From Verrucomicrobiaceae bacterium (lineage in GTDB: Bacteria > Verrucomicrobiota > Verrucomicrobiia > Chthoniobacterales > Chthoniobacteraceae): a stretch of 64,000 nucleotides of DNA. The stretch spans positions 1-64,000 of the forward strand of contig SXWH01000232.1 in NCBI GenBank assembly GCA_005791535.1, read 5' to 3'. A model generated the notes under the pieces. The model searched no databases. It saw nothing but the letters and a program-made list of their open reading frames with translations, and was not told the origin of the DNA. A program made the position numbers and the translations under genes. Below, in pieces: positions 1 through 9,853 of the stretch (positions are counted from its first letter, which is position 1; every line of letters begins with the position of its first letter).

Positions 1-2
1 TC

Positions 3-833
3 ATCTGCGAGGCCTACGCCATCCTCAAAGCCGCCATCAACCCCACCGCCGAAGAATTCGCCCAAATCTTCACCGAGTGGAACAGCGGCGAGCTCGACAG
101 CTTCCTCATCGAAATCACCTCCAAAATCTTCACCAAAAAAGACCCCGAGACCGGCAAACCCATCGTTGACCTCATCCTCGACAAAGCCGGCCAGAAAGGC
201 ACCGGCAAATGGACCGTCGGCCACGCCGTCGAAATGGGCGTGCCCCTCAGCGTCATCGGCAGCGCAGTCGAGGCCCGCATCCTTTCCTCCATGAAAGACC
301 AGCGCGTCGCCGCCAGCAGCGTCCTCAGCGGACCCGCGCCAAAGCCATTCACCGGCGACCGCGCCGCCATCATCGCCGCCGTGCGCGACGCCCTCTACGC
401 CTCCAAGATCACCAGCTACGCACAAGGCATGGTGCAGCTCGGCGCAGCCAGCGAGCTCTATAAATGGAACCTCAACTTCGAGGACATCGCCTCCATCTGG
501 CGCGGCGGCTGCATCATCCGCGCCCGCTTCCTCAACCGCATCACCGAGGCCTACAAAAAGAACCCCGGCCTCAAAAACCTGATGCTCGACCCATTCTTCG
601 CCGACGTGCTCAACCGCACCCAAAGCAACTGGCGCATCGCCGTCACCACCGCCATCGAAAACGGAATCGCAGTCCCCGGCTTCAGCGCCGCGCTCGCCTA
701 CTTCGACAGCTACCGCACCGCCAGCCTCCCCGCCAACCTGCTCCAAGCCCAACGCGACTACTTCGGCGCCCACACCTACGAGCGCACCGACAAGCCAGCC
801 GGACAGACGTTTCATTACGACTGGCTGAGCTAG
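3..833 (+). CDS. gnd: 6-phosphogluconate dehydrogenase (decarboxylating), C-terminal part
   Basis: Open from the window edge; the N-terminal Rossmann half lies outside. The visible 276 residues are the all-helical C-terminal domain of the pentose-phosphate enzyme that oxidises and decarboxylates 6-phosphogluconate to ribulose 5-phosphate with NADP. Recognisable segments are the KGTGKWT stretch after an EITxxI helix, the ELYKWNLNFEDIASIWRGGCIIRA block, and the ending FGAHTYERTD...FHYDW typical of the family. Third codon positions are strongly C-ending, unlike many genes further right. A small membrane-protein gene starts 4 bases after the stop. The identification is secure; only the 5' end is missing. 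Confidence 0.95.
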   Translation: MCEAYAILKAAINPTAEEFAQIFTEWNSGELDSFLIEITSKIFTKKDPETGKPIVDLILDKAGQKGTGKWTVGHAVEMGVPLSVIGSAVEARILSSMKDQRVAASSVLSGPAPKPFTGDRAAIIAAVRDALYASKITSYAQGMVQLGAASELYKWNLNFEDIASIWRGGCIIRARFLNRITEAYKKNPGLKNLMLDPFFADVLNRTQSNWRIAVTTAIENGIAVPGFSAALAYFDSYRTASLPANLLQAQRDYFGAHTYERTDKPAGQTFHYDWLS

Positions 834-837
834 CGAA

Positions 838-1257
838 ATGGACAATCCGTATCAGCCACCGAGAGCTGATGGGATTGGCGAGGGAATCGATAAACCGGGA
901 TTTTTCACCGCCTTCCGACAAGCGTCCCAAAAGCCCGCGATCGCGTGGGGCTTTTGGGAGCGCGGGCGCATTCTTTACGGAATCGTGCTGTCGCTTATCG
1001 TGGCCGTCATGGTCTTGGTCATAAGGCCGGAATCTTCTGTGCTTTTTAGGGAGCGAATCGACGACTTCATCGAGTCGGTTCTCATCGCGAACTTCCTCTA
1101 TTCGTTTGCTTACGGATTCGAAGTGATGGCGCTGCTTCTCCCTTCGCGGCGGGTAAATCCAACGCTACGGTATGTAATGCTTGTCGGCGGAACTCTGTTG
1201 GCTGCGTTCTTTACGGTTGTCGTAGTCGATGGCATCCTCGGCGGTGGGTTTGACTGA
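838..1257 (+). CDS. Small membrane protein with NPYQPP N-terminus
   Basis: 139 residues of unknown function. It begins MDNPYQPP, a short N-terminal motif I associate with many uncharacterised planctomycete and verrucomicrobial membrane proteins. Three hydrophobic segments follow, at about residues 46-63, 80-100 and 112-134, so it is probably an inner-membrane protein. It starts 4 bases after gnd and is likely co-transcribed with it. I cannot assign a biochemical role. Confidence 0.65.
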   Translation: MDNPYQPPRADGIGEGIDKPGFFTAFRQASQKPAIAWGFWERGRILYGIVLSLIVAVMVLVIRPESSVLFRERIDDFIESVLIANFLYSFAYGFEVMALLLPSRRVNPTLRYVMLVGGTLLAAFFTVVVVDGILGGGFD

Positions 1258-1447
1258 AGTCGCCGCTCCATTACGTCCACGGTGCGCCGCCGGCCTTTCG
1301 CTACATTGAACAGTAATTGCCTCAAGCAACGCCCCAATCAGCAGGCTGACGTCGTTCCATCATCATGTCTGATGCGAATAACTGCTTGCGTTTCCAGAGA
1401 AACGGGGTATTTCCGTCGCCCCTCAATTCAAAAACTAACTAAAACCA

Positions 1448-1699
1448 ATGGCAACTGAAGCACCTAAAACTCTGCGACTCCACGATAAGGATACGGGAAG
1501 CGCGGACGTGCAAATTTCGATCCTGACAGGTCGAATCAACCAACTCACGGAGCACTTTAAGACTCACGTGAAAGACCACCACTCGCGCCGCGGCCTCTTG
1601 AAGATGGTCGCGCGCCGCCGCAGCCTTCTCGATTACCTGAAGCGCACGGCGCCGGATCGTTACAAGACGATTCTGGAGACGCTGAACCTGCGTAAGTAA
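1448..1699 (+). CDS. rpsO: 30S ribosomal protein S15
   Basis: 83 residues matching S15 along its length: [36 protein letters not shown], then a basic [14 protein letters not shown] segment. S15 binds the central domain of 16S rRNA and nucleates platform assembly. The protein is slightly shorter than the usual 88-89 residues because the N-terminus is short. The order rpsO-pnp is the classical bacterial arrangement and supports both calls. The 190-base leader (1258-1447) holds no gene and could carry an S15 autoregulatory structure, but I cannot demonstrate one by eye. Confidence 0.97.
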   Translation: MATEAPKTLRLHDKDTGSADVQISILTGRINQLTEHFKTHVKDHHSRRGLLKMVARRRSLLDYLKRTAPDRYKTILETLNLRK

Positions 1700-1719
1700 C
1701 AAGGACACTTTTGGGCATC

Positions 1720-1743
1720 GCCCCGGTGGGCAACCACCGGGGC
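1720..1743 (+). terminator. Perfect GCAA-loop hairpin between rpsO and pnp
   Basis: Bases 1720-1729 and 1734-1743 form a perfect 10-bp GC-rich stem closed by a GCAA (GNRA) tetraloop, 20 bases after the rpsO stop. Only a weak T tract follows (about 1750), so it may be a partial terminator, an mRNA-stabilising structure or an RNase III processing site controlling pnp, as in the E. coli rpsO-pnp region. The rest of the 316-base gap to pnp (1744-2015) shows no convincing gene. Confidence 0.6.
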
Positions 1744-2015
1744 GACTGCTTTAAATCCCGGACTGTAAAAACACATCGCTCCACACCTCGCCGAAACCGG
1801 GCGACGGGGTTGCGGAGCAAAAAATCAAAGACCCTCACGGTTCGCCGGACGCGGTCTCTAGTCTTAGCCCCAAGGGCACAACTTTCACCTCCTTCCTCTG
1901 CTGCTCCACACCCCGAGCAGCGGCAGAGGAAGCGGATGATGGCAGTGCCTTTCGGGCTACGAGCTAGAACTTGCGTGGAGACGACGGACTGTGGAGGCAT
2001 TTCTCCATACACAAA

Positions 2016-4232
2016 ATGAGTATCCACAACGTAACCGTCGAAATCGGCGGTCAAGCAATCACCATCGAAACCGGCAAGCTCGCGAAGCTGGCCGACGGCG
2101 CAGTAACCGTTCGTTGCGGCGAGACCATCGTTCTCGTCACCGCGGTTTCCGCCACGAAAATCAAGGAAGGGCAGGACTTTTTCCCGCTTTCCGTCGAATA
2201 CCGCGAAAAAGCGGCGGCCGTGGGCAAGTTCCCCGGCGGCTACTTCAAGCGCGAAGGACGCCCGAGCGAGAAGGAAATCCTCACCTCGCGCATGACGGAC
2301 CGCCCGCTCCGCCCGCTGTTCCCGAAAGGCTATCTCTACGATACGCAGATCGTCGGAACCGTGATGAGCGCGGACGGTCAGAACGACCCCGACATGCTTT
2401 CCATCAACGGCGCTTCCGCCGCGCTGATGGTCAGTGACATCCCGTTCTACGGACCAGTCGGCGCGGTGCGCGTGGGCCGCATCAACGGCCAGTTCGTCGC
2501 CAACCCAACTTGGGCTGACCGCGAATTCTCCGACCTCAACCTCGTTTACGTCGGCACGGAAAATGACATCATCATGATCGAAGGCGAAGGTCAGGAAATC
2601 CCGGAAGAGGACTTCATCAAGGCCCTTGAATTCGGCCATGCCGAAGCGAAGAAGATCATCGCAGCGCAGAAACAACTCGCCGCTCTCGTGAACAAGGAGA
2701 AGCGCGAAATGCCGCTCTTCACGGTGAAAGACGAGTTGATGGAAGTCGCCTACGAAGTCGCCGGCAGCCGCATCGAGGCCGCACTTTACCAGAAGAGCAA
2801 AGTCGCCCGCGGCAAAGCGGTCGGCGCTCTGAAAGACGAAGTCGCAGCAGCGGTGAAGGCGAAGTTCCCGGAAGCCACGCCGTTTGAAGTCAGCCAGGCT
2901 TTTGACTACCTGCAAAAGAAGGCGTTCCGCGTTGCAATTCTCGATCGCCAGTCGCGCTGCGACGGACGCGGGTTCAACGACATCCGTCCGCTCTCGGGCG
3001 AAATCGGATTGCTCCCGCGCTCGCACGGCTCCGCGCTTTTCGCCCGTGGCGAAACGCAGGCGCTCTGCCTCGCGACCCTCGCTCCAGCGGAGGAAGCCCA
3101 GGAACTCGACGGCTACACCGGCGGCGAGACCAGCAAGCGCTTCATCCTGCACTACAATTTCCCGCCGTTCTCGGTCGGTGAGACAGGCCGCATGGGCGGA
3201 ATGAACCGCCGCGAAATCGGCCACGGCGCGCTTGCCGAGCGTTCCATCGCTCCAGTCATCCCGTCGGCGGAAGACTTCCCGTATGCCATCCGCATAAGCT
3301 CGGAAGTCTGCGAATCCAACGGCTCAACCTCGATGGCCTCGGTCTGCGGCGGCGTGCTCGCGCTCCTCGATGCAGGCGTGCCAATCAAGACACCGGTCGC
3401 CGGCATCAGCGTCGGACTCGTCACCGAGTTCGAAGGCGACAATCTCAAGCGCTACACCACGCTCGCCGACATCATCGGCAGCGAGGATCACTTTGGCGAC
3501 ATGGACTTCAAGCTCTGCGGTACCCGCGAAGGTGTCACGGGATTCCAGCTCGACCTCAAGCTTCCCGGCCTGAGCCATAAAATCATGTTTGAGGCGGTTC
3601 GCCAGGCTCGCGAGCTCCGGATGCGTGTGCTCGACGTCATGGAAAGTGTCATCGCCACGCCGAAGCCGGAAATGTCGCCTTACGCACCGCGTATCGAGAC
3701 GATCAAAATCAACCCCGACAAGATCGGCCTCATCATCGGACCTGGTGGCAAGAACATCAAATCGATCGTCGCCGAGACCGGATGCGACATCAACATCGAG
3801 GACGACGGCAGCGTCCGCATCTACTCGAACAACCCGGATGGCATGGCTCGCGCCAAGCAGATCATCAAGGGCATGACGCAGGAACTCACCGTCGGCGAAA
3901 TCTACTACGGACCGGTCGTGAACATTAAGGAATTCGGCTGCTTCGTGGAAGTGCTGCCCGGCAAGGACGGCATGTGCCACATCAGCGAACTCGCGGATTT
4001 CCGCGTGAAGCGCACCGAAGACGTCGTGAAAATCGGCGACATGATCTATGTCAAAGTCCTCGGCGTTGATGAGCGTGGAAAAGTAAAGCTCTCGCGCAAA
4101 GCTGCGATGAAAGACCGCGACGAAGCTGCGCAGAAAGCCTCCGGTGGAGCGCCTGCGGCACCGGCTGCTCCTGCCGCGCCTGCGGCTCCAGCGAAGCCGG
4201 CTGCGCCAGCGGTTCCGCCGCCAAGCGCCTAG
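2016..4232 (+). CDS. pnp: Polyribonucleotide nucleotidyltransferase (PNPase)
   Basis: 738 residues. PNPase degrades RNA 3'-5' phosphorolytically in the degradosome. Two RNase PH domains are seen (first from [19 protein letters not shown] with [11 protein letters not shown] and [29 protein letters not shown]; second with [27 protein letters not shown] and [12 protein letters not shown]), then a KH domain ([15 protein letters not shown]) and an S1 domain ([19 protein letters not shown]). The C-terminus is an Ala-Pro-rich tail. The ATG at 2016 matches the family N-terminus; an in-frame extension to 1971 is possible but unlikely. Confidence 0.97.
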   Translation: MSIHNVTVEIGGQAITIETGKLAKLADGAVTVRCGETIVLVTAVSATKIKEGQDFFPLSVEYREKAAAVGKFPGGYFKREGRPSEKEILTSRMTDRPLRPLFPKGYLYDTQIVGTVMSADGQNDPDMLSINGASAALMVSDIPFYGPVGAVRVGRINGQFVANPTWADREFSDLNLVYVGTENDIIMIEGEGQEIPEEDFIKALEFGHAEAKKIIAAQKQLAALVNKEKREMPLFTVKDELMEVAYEVAGSRIEAALYQKSKVARGKAVGALKDEVAAAVKAKFPEATPFEVSQAFDYLQKKAFRVAILDRQSRCDGRGFNDIRPLSGEIGLLPRSHGSALFARGETQALCLATLAPAEEAQELDGYTGGETSKRFILHYNFPPFSVGETGRMGGMNRREIGHGALAERSIAPVIPSAEDFPYAIRISSEVCESNGSTSMASVCGGVLALLDAGVPIKTPVAGISVGLVTEFEGDNLKRYTTLADIIGSEDHFGDMDFKLCGTREGVTGFQLDLKLPGLSHKIMFEAVRQARELRMRVLDVMESVIATPKPEMSPYAPRIETIKINPDKIGLIIGPGGKNIKSIVAETGCDINIEDDGSVRIYSNNPDGMARAKQIIKGMTQELTVGEIYYGPVVNIKEFGCFVEVLPGKDGMCHISELADFRVKRTEDVVKIGDMIYVKVLGVDERGKVKLSRKAAMKDRDEAAQKASGGAPAAPAAPAAPAAPAKPAAPAVPPPSA

Positions 4233-4266
4233 TATGGACGCGGCGCAATCGCCGCTCAAAAATTCA

Positions 4267-4306
4267 CCCGCCCGCAGTCGAAAGGTTGCGGGCGGGTTTT
4301 CTTTTT
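4267..4306 (+). terminator. Rho-independent terminator of pnp
   Basis: Perfect 10-bp GC stem (4267-4276 with 4287-4296) followed directly by a T-rich run (4297-4306), 35 bases past the pnp stop. It lies between convergent pnp and mutL and is oriented for pnp. Confidence 0.85.
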
Positions 4307-4313
4307 GCGGCGA

Positions 4314-6131
4314 TCAGGCCTTTCGCCCGAACTTTTTCTCCAGTTCAGCGTAGCTGAGCTGAATCATTGTTGGTCTGCCGTGCGGGCAACAGTAGGGCAG
4401 CTCGCAGGCCAGCAGATCCTGAATAAGTCGCAGGCACTCGGGCTCGCGCAGGACATCGTTTGCTTTCACGGCGTGGCGGCAGACGGTCTTTGCGATCATG
4501 TCCTCACCAAGGCGCAGTTTGCTGGTTTGCTGCGAGGTCTCGCGAAGTTCGTCGATCATGTCCCGCAACATTTGCGGCGGATCATCGGCTTTCAGGAATT
4601 GCGGCAAGGCATCGATTTTAAATGTCCCGCCGCCGAAAGGCTCCAGGCCGATTCCCGCGCGGTTCAGTACGTCGAGATGTTGCTCCAGCCAGTCGGCGTC
4701 CTTTGGCGGAACGTGCAGCGTGATCGGCAGCAGCAGTCGCTGCGTCGGCACGCCGTCCTTTTCCATGCGGCGGCTCATTTCCTCGAAAAGAATCCGCTCA
4801 TGTGCCGCGTGCTGATCGACGAGCACAAGCCCGCTGGCGTTTTCCATAATGATGTAGAGCCGTCCCAGGATGCCGATGATTTTGAAATCATTCGCCGGGC
4901 GCGGTGCAGCCGCGGGCGGAGGCGGCGGGTCGGGGGGCTTTGGCGGTGCGACAAACTCGGGTAGCGGCTCTGCGGCCTGCGATGGTTGTGGAGCGGGCGA
5001 GGGTGCGGCGGGAGGGAAGGGCATCGTCCATTCGCGGCGAAGCGCGAGCGGCTCGGCAGGGAGCGGCAGCGGAATGGTATGGTCTTCGACTGTGATGCGG
5101 CGGGGCTCCGGTGCGGTGAATGTTTTCGTCCACGAGGCGCGATCGGTTTCGAGCGTGCGGCGGGTGATTTCGACAATGACTTCGCGCACGTGCGCCGGGT
5201 CGCGGAAGCGCACTTCGCGTTTCGCCGGGTGTACGTTCACGTCCACCGCGGCGGGGTCCATGTCGAGAAACAGGAAGGTGACCGGATGCTGACCTTTCAT
5301 CAGCGCGGTGTGGTAGCCTTCCCGCAGCGCGAAATTGATTGTCGAGTTTTCGATCGGACGTCCGTTTAGAAAAAGAATCTGCTGCTGGCGCGACGAGCGG
5401 CTGACTCCCGCCCGCCCGATGAATCCACGCACCCGGATTCCGGCGACTTCCTCGTCCGAAACTTCGAGCAATTCGGAAACCATCGCTACGCCCGCAAGAT
5501 CGCGGATGCGCTCGCGGAGCGACTGTCCCGGCGGAAGTTGGTATACGAGCCGGTCGTCGCTCAGGAAAACAAAGCCGATGTGCGGATGGCCGATGGCCTG
5601 GAGGTAAAGAACATGCTCCACATGGCTGGCCTCGGTGTTTTCCGTCCGTAGAAACTTCCGCCTCGCGGGCAGATTGTAGAAAAGCGAGCGGACTTCGATC
5701 TGAGTGCCTTCGGCTTCGCCGCAGTCGCGGACGGTTTCAAGCTTCCCGCCGCTCACGAGCACCTCAGTCCCGGCAAGTGCGCCGTGCTCGCGGGTGGCGA
5801 GACGGAACCGCGAGACGCTCGCGATGCTCGGCAGCGCTTCTCCCCGAAAGCCAAGCGTGTGGATGGCCATGAGGTCGGCACCCGTGCGAATCTTGCTGGT
5901 TGCGTGACGCTCGAGGCAGAGCAGAGCGTCGTCGCGATCCATCCCGCAGCCGTTGTCCACGACCCGGATTGAGCTGTTTCCACCTTTTCGGATTAGGACT
6001 TCCACTCGGGTCGCGCCGGCATCGAGGGAATTCTCCACGAGCTCCTTCACCACGCTTGCGGGCCGCTCCACGACTTCGCCGGCTGCCACCTGGCAGGCGA
6101 CGGCTTCCGGAAGTAGAGCGATACGAGACAT
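4314..6131 (-). CDS. mutL: DNA mismatch repair protein MutL (endonuclease type)
   Basis: 605 residues. The N-terminal GHKL ATPase has motif I (ELVENSLDAGA), motif II (DNGCGMDRDD) and motif III (TLGFRGEALPSIASV). A Pro-rich linker at about 350-400 leads to the C-terminal dimerisation/nicking domain with DQHAAHERILFEE, the metal-binding DQHA(X)2E(X)4E motif, and a terminal CPHGRP motif. MutL links MutS recognition to strand incision. The endonuclease motif suggests MutH-independent repair in this organism. The start MSRIALLPEAVA at 6131 is the family N-terminus; the frame stays open about 190 codons upstream, but that stretch has no MutL homology. Confidence 0.96.
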   Translation of the reverse strand: MSRIALLPEAVACQVAAGEVVERPASVVKELVENSLDAGATRVEVLIRKGGNSSIRVVDNGCGMDRDDALLCLERHATSKIRTGADLMAIHTLGFRGEALPSIASVSRFRLATREHGALAGTEVLVSGGKLETVRDCGEAEGTQIEVRSLFYNLPARRKFLRTENTEASHVEHVLYLQAIGHPHIGFVFLSDDRLVYQLPPGQSLRERIRDLAGVAMVSELLEVSDEEVAGIRVRGFIGRAGVSRSSRQQQILFLNGRPIENSTINFALREGYHTALMKGQHPVTFLFLDMDPAAVDVNVHPAKREVRFRDPAHVREVIVEITRRTLETDRASWTKTFTAPEPRRITVEDHTIPLPLPAEPLALRREWTMPFPPAAPSPAPQPSQAAEPLPEFVAPPKPPDPPPPPAAAPRPANDFKIIGILGRLYIIMENASGLVLVDQHAAHERILFEEMSRRMEKDGVPTQRLLLPITLHVPPKDADWLEQHLDVLNRAGIGLEPFGGGTFKIDALPQFLKADDPPQMLRDMIDELRETSQQTSKLRLGEDMIAKTVCRHAVKANDVLREPECLRLIQDLLACELPYCCPHGRPTMIQLSYAELEKKFGRKA

Positions 6132-6236
6132 GCGTTTCACGAAAGCGCGGAGCGATGCGGGATGTCGAGGGAGAATCAAACAGCGACCGACGAAAATCCC
6201 TGCCAAACTTGAGCCGGGCTGGTTATTGATGCTGTC

Positions 6237-7190
6237 GTGAAAAACTTCGCACTCGCACTCCTCGCAGTCAGTCCGCTCGCCTGGGCGGAAGTCACCGTTT
6301 CGGAAAAACAAGGCGCCGTCGCCATATCGATCGATGGCCGGCTGTTCACGGAATATCACTACGGTGATGCTCCGCATGTTTATTACTATCCGGTGATTGG
6401 GCCCGGTGGCGCGAAAATGACGCGCGCTTATCCGATGGAAAAGGCGGATGACGAGGAGACCGATCATCCGCATCACCGCTCGATTTGGTTTTCGCACGGT
6501 GATGTGAACGGCGTGGATTTCTGGAGTGAACCGGCCAGCCACAAAGGAACGCCGAAGCATCCGGTCGGTAAAATCGAGCACGATGGCATCGTGAAAGCAC
6601 AGGGCGGAAAGGAATCGGGATTTGTGGAAACCAAGCAAAAGTGGGTCGCTCCGGACGGCTCCATTCCACTTCGCAGCACCCAGCTTTTTCGTGTCCACTC
6701 GACGGCGGATAGCGAACGTGTCGTCGATTTTGAGGTGACGCTAACCGCGGGCGAAAAGGACGTCGTCCTTGGCGACACCAAGGAAGGCACTGCGGCCATC
6801 CGCATCGCAGAGTCCATGCGGCTGAAGCAACCGAAAGGTCCGGGGAAGGGGACTATCGTGAACAGCGAGGGCGATGTGGACGGCAAGGCCTGGGGCAAGA
6901 AGGCGAAGTGGGTGACGATGGCGGGACCGATTGGCGAAAAGACGTACGCGATTACGATGATGGACCACCCGTCGAACCTCCGGCATCCGACTCGCTGGCA
7001 CGCACGGGATTATGGTCTGTTTGCAGCGAATCCGTTTTGCGAAGTGGAGATGGACAAAACCCAGCCGAAGGGTTCCGGCGACTACACGCTGAAGAGCGGA
7101 AAGTCGCTCACGCTGAAGTATCGCATCGTTTTCTCCGAGGGGGACGCGACGGCGGCAAAGGCTGCGGAGCGTTTTGCGGCTTGGAAGTAG
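6237..7190 (+). CDS. Secreted DUF6807 (PmoA-like) family protein
   Basis: 317 residues with a GTG start and a short signal peptide (NFALALLAVSPLAWA). The body fits the family once named methane oxygenase PmoA and now DUF6807: DHPHHRSIWFSHGDVNGVDFW, later MDHPSNLRHPTRWHARDYGLFAANPF. These proteins are common in polysaccharide-degrading Planctomycetota/Verrucomicrobiota and have no proven link to methane oxidation; the His-rich DHPHHR segment suggests a carbohydrate- or metal-related site. It is divergent from mutL with a 105-base gap. Confidence 0.85.
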   Translation: MKNFALALLAVSPLAWAEVTVSEKQGAVAISIDGRLFTEYHYGDAPHVYYYPVIGPGGAKMTRAYPMEKADDEETDHPHHRSIWFSHGDVNGVDFWSEPASHKGTPKHPVGKIEHDGIVKAQGGKESGFVETKQKWVAPDGSIPLRSTQLFRVHSTADSERVVDFEVTLTAGEKDVVLGDTKEGTAAIRIAESMRLKQPKGPGKGTIVNSEGDVDGKAWGKKAKWVTMAGPIGEKTYAITMMDHPSNLRHPTRWHARDYGLFAANPFCEVEMDKTQPKGSGDYTLKSGKSLTLKYRIVFSEGDATAAKAAERFAAWK

Positions 7191-7294
7191 ATTGTCGGTG
7201 CCCGAATCCGGTGTTCCGACCGGTGAAATTTTGTTCATCCTGCTATCAAAGAAACTCCGTCTCTGACGGTCCTCTGTAAAACCTGAGCCTGTTT

Positions 7295-9718
7295 ATGACC
7301 AAACTCGTCAACCACATCATCCCGCTTGCGATTCTTTCGGCTGTGCCATTTGCGATGGCCTCTGAACCGTTCGAAGTATTCCCGGCTGATATCAACCTGA
7401 AGTTTCAGCGCGACCGGCAGTCCATCGTTTGCAAAACGACCGAGGCAAATGGAGTGAACCGGAATGTCACCGCGGAAGCGAAAGTTACTTTTGCCGATCC
7501 GACGAAGGCGAAGTTCGAAAACGGATTCGTGCTGCCGTTGGCGGATGGCGATACGAAGATGCGTGTGGAGTTCAACGGCCAGTCGGTCGAGATTCCGGTG
7601 AAGGTTGAGGCGGTAAAGGAAGACCCCGCGATTTCATTCCGCAATGATGTGATGCCCGTCTTTATGCGTAACGGCTGCAACAGCGGCGGTTGCCATGGTG
7701 CATCGCGCGGAAAGGACGGCTTCCGCCTTTCGTTGTTCGGCTATAATCCGGATGGCGATTACAACAACATCACCCGCGAGCAAATCGGGCGTCGCATTAA
7801 TCTCGCGCTCCCCGAGGCGTCGATGCTTCTCACAAAGTGCACCGGCGAAGCACCTCACACGGGCGGAAAACTCTTCACTGCGGAAAGCGAAAGTTATTCG
7901 AGAATCAAACGGTGGCTGGACGCCGGAGCAAACCTGGAGGCGGAGACTGCGGTGCCAACGCCCGTCAGCGCTGAGATACTTCCGAAAAGCCTTCTGCTCG
8001 AATCGCCCGGCCAGAAATTTCAAATGACTGTCCGCGCAAAATACAGCGACGGAACAGACCGTGATATCACCGACATGAGTCTCTTCCTGAGCAGCAATGA
8101 CGGTTCTGCGAAAATCGACGGGCAGGGATTGATCACCACGGGACAGCGCGGCGAAGCCTTCGTGATGGCGCGCTTCGCGACTTTCACGGTCGGCGCGCAG
8201 GTCATCGTGATTCCGAAAGGGCTGCAGTACACCAAGCCCAAGGTCGATGAATGGAACTATGTCGATACCCTCGTAAATGCGAAGCTCGACAAGCTGCGCA
8301 TCACGCCGAGTGGCATCGCTGACGATGAGACTTTCCTCCGCCGCGTGTTCATCGACATCACGGGGACTTTGCCGAATCCGACGGACGTCAAAAATTTCAC
8401 CGCAAGCAAGGAGCCGAACAAGCGCGCCGCGATGATTGATGCGCTTCTGCAGCGTAAGGAGTTTGTCGATTTGTGGGCACTCAAGTGGAGCGAGATGCTC
8501 CAGGTGCGGACCGACAACAACAACCAGGGCAGCTACAAGGCCGTGCTCAGCTACTACAACTGGATCCGCGACCAGATTGAGAAGAATGTCCCCGTGAATG
8601 AAATGGCGCGGCAGTTGATTGCGGCGAGCGGATCGAATCTCGATAATCCGGCCGCGAACTATTACCAACTGGAGACCGACCCGTTGAAGCTCGCCGAGGA
8701 TACGGCGCAGGCGTTCTTCGGAACGCGCATCCAATGCGCGCAGTGCCACAATCATCCGTTCGACCGCTGGAACATGGCGGATTACCGCGGTTTCGTATCC
8801 TTCTTCACGCAGGTCGGACGCAAAAACGGCGAGGACCCTCGTGAGCGGATCATTTTCAACAGCGGCGGTGGCGATGCGCGTCATCCCGTGACGAATGCGG
8901 TGATTCCGCCGCGTTTCCTCGGCGAAGACACCGGCGACATTGCAGGTAAGGACCGTCGTCAGGTGCTCGCTGATTGGGTGGCCTCGCCAAAGAACCCATT
9001 CTTCTCGCGCCACATCGCGAATCTCGTTTGGGCGCAATACATGGGCCGGGGAATCGTGGAACCCGTGGACGATGCCCGTCTCTCCAATCCTCCGAGCAAT
9101 CCCGAACTCATGGATGGCCTTGCGGCGAAACTGGTGGAATACAATTACGACTTGCGCAAAATCGTGCGCGATATCTGCAACAGCGCGGCATACCAGCGCA
9201 CGACTCGCCCGAACGAGACCAACGAACTGGACGACCGCAATTTTGCAAAGGCAACGATTCGCCGCATGCGTGCGGAAGTGATGCTCGACTGCATCACGCA
9301 AGTCACCGAGACCAAAGACAAGTTCCGTGGCCTGCCGCTCGGAGCTCGCTCGGTGGAAATTGCCGATGGCAAGACGACGAATTATTTCCTCACGACATTC
9401 GGACGCGCGGATCGCGAAACCATCTGCGCCCGCGAACAGGTCGGCCCGACGCTCAGCCAGGCGCTACACATGCTCAACGGCGACACGGTCGAAGGAAAAA
9501 TCCAGCAAGGCGGTGTGGTTCAGAAATTGATGAAGAGCAATATGACCCCGCGCGAGATTGCGACAGATCTCTTCCTGCGCACATTCAACCGGATGCCTAC
9601 CGAGCAGGAGCTCCGCAAGCTCGAGGATCACTGGGGCGTGACCGAGGAGCAGCCGAAGGTGTTTACGGATATCTTCTGGGCTTTGCTGAACTCGAAGGAG
9701 TTCATGTTCAATCACTAG
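7295..9718 (+). CDS. Secreted DUF1549/DUF1553 (planctomycete cytochrome-type) protein
   Basis: 807 residues. A signal peptide is followed by a beta-rich region, a C-x4-C-H segment (CNSGGCHG, 128-135), a Big-type segment (about 230-310), DUF1549 (about 320-520, with CAQCHNHPFDRW giving a CxxCH haem-type motif at 481-485), and DUF1553 (about 565-800). Families of this type occur in large paralogous sets in Planctomycetota and Verrucomicrobiota, normally next to a DUF1501 gene; here the only DUF1501 gene is 38 kb away. Function is unproven; a role in periplasmic redox or surface polymer processing is inference. Confidence 0.88.
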   Translation: MTKLVNHIIPLAILSAVPFAMASEPFEVFPADINLKFQRDRQSIVCKTTEANGVNRNVTAEAKVTFADPTKAKFENGFVLPLADGDTKMRVEFNGQSVEIPVKVEAVKEDPAISFRNDVMPVFMRNGCNSGGCHGASRGKDGFRLSLFGYNPDGDYNNITREQIGRRINLALPEASMLLTKCTGEAPHTGGKLFTAESESYSRIKRWLDAGANLEAETAVPTPVSAEILPKSLLLESPGQKFQMTVRAKYSDGTDRDITDMSLFLSSNDGSAKIDGQGLITTGQRGEAFVMARFATFTVGAQVIVIPKGLQYTKPKVDEWNYVDTLVNAKLDKLRITPSGIADDETFLRRVFIDITGTLPNPTDVKNFTASKEPNKRAAMIDALLQRKEFVDLWALKWSEMLQVRTDNNNQGSYKAVLSYYNWIRDQIEKNVPVNEMARQLIAASGSNLDNPAANYYQLETDPLKLAEDTAQAFFGTRIQCAQCHNHPFDRWNMADYRGFVSFFTQVGRKNGEDPRERIIFNSGGGDARHPVTNAVIPPRFLGEDTGDIAGKDRRQVLADWVASPKNPFFSRHIANLVWAQYMGRGIVEPVDDARLSNPPSNPELMDGLAAKLVEYNYDLRKIVRDICNSAAYQRTTRPNETNELDDRNFAKATIRRMRAEVMLDCITQVTETKDKFRGLPLGARSVEIADGKTTNYFLTTFGRADRETICAREQVGPTLSQALHMLNGDTVEGKIQQGGVVQKLMKSNMTPREIATDLFLRTFNRMPTEQELRKLEDHWGVTEEQPKVFTDIFWALLNSKEFMFNH

Positions 9719-9733
9719 CGGTTATCCGCTTTG

Positions 9734-9756
9734 GTTCGCCGGCTCCTCGGCGGAAC
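9734..9756 (+). terminator. Possible hairpin after the DUF1549/DUF1553 gene
   Basis: GC-rich inverted repeat (9734-9741 with 9748-9756, one bulged base) 16 bases past the stop, without a T tract. It may help end transcription between this gene and convergent trpC. Nothing else is visible in 9719-9853. Confidence 0.3.
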
Positions 9757-9853
9757 ACCGAGACATCCGGCTGCTGACAGACTGGGAGCGCCGGACTCGC
9801 CGGACTTTATCCGCAAGCACGGTCGTTTGTTGGAGCGAACGTGGCCGGGGCTT

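Noticed and set aside
1711-2019. A 102-codon plus-strand frame between rpsO and pnp
   Set aside because: It starts inside the hairpin region, is Arg/Thr-rich, and overlaps the start of pnp without family features.
1557-3224. A 555-codon open frame on the minus strand
   Set aside because: It lies opposite rpsO and pnp, has no recognisable domains, and mirrors the GC-rich codon pattern of pnp.
6132-6698. N-terminal extension of mutL
   Set aside because: The frame is open, but the sequence has no MutL homology, crosses the start of the divergent DUF6807 gene, and the family N-terminus is at 6131.
7634-9301. A 555-codon minus-strand frame
   Set aside because: Antisense to the DUF1549/DUF1553 gene, whose motifs are clear; the product is His/Arg-rich without family features.
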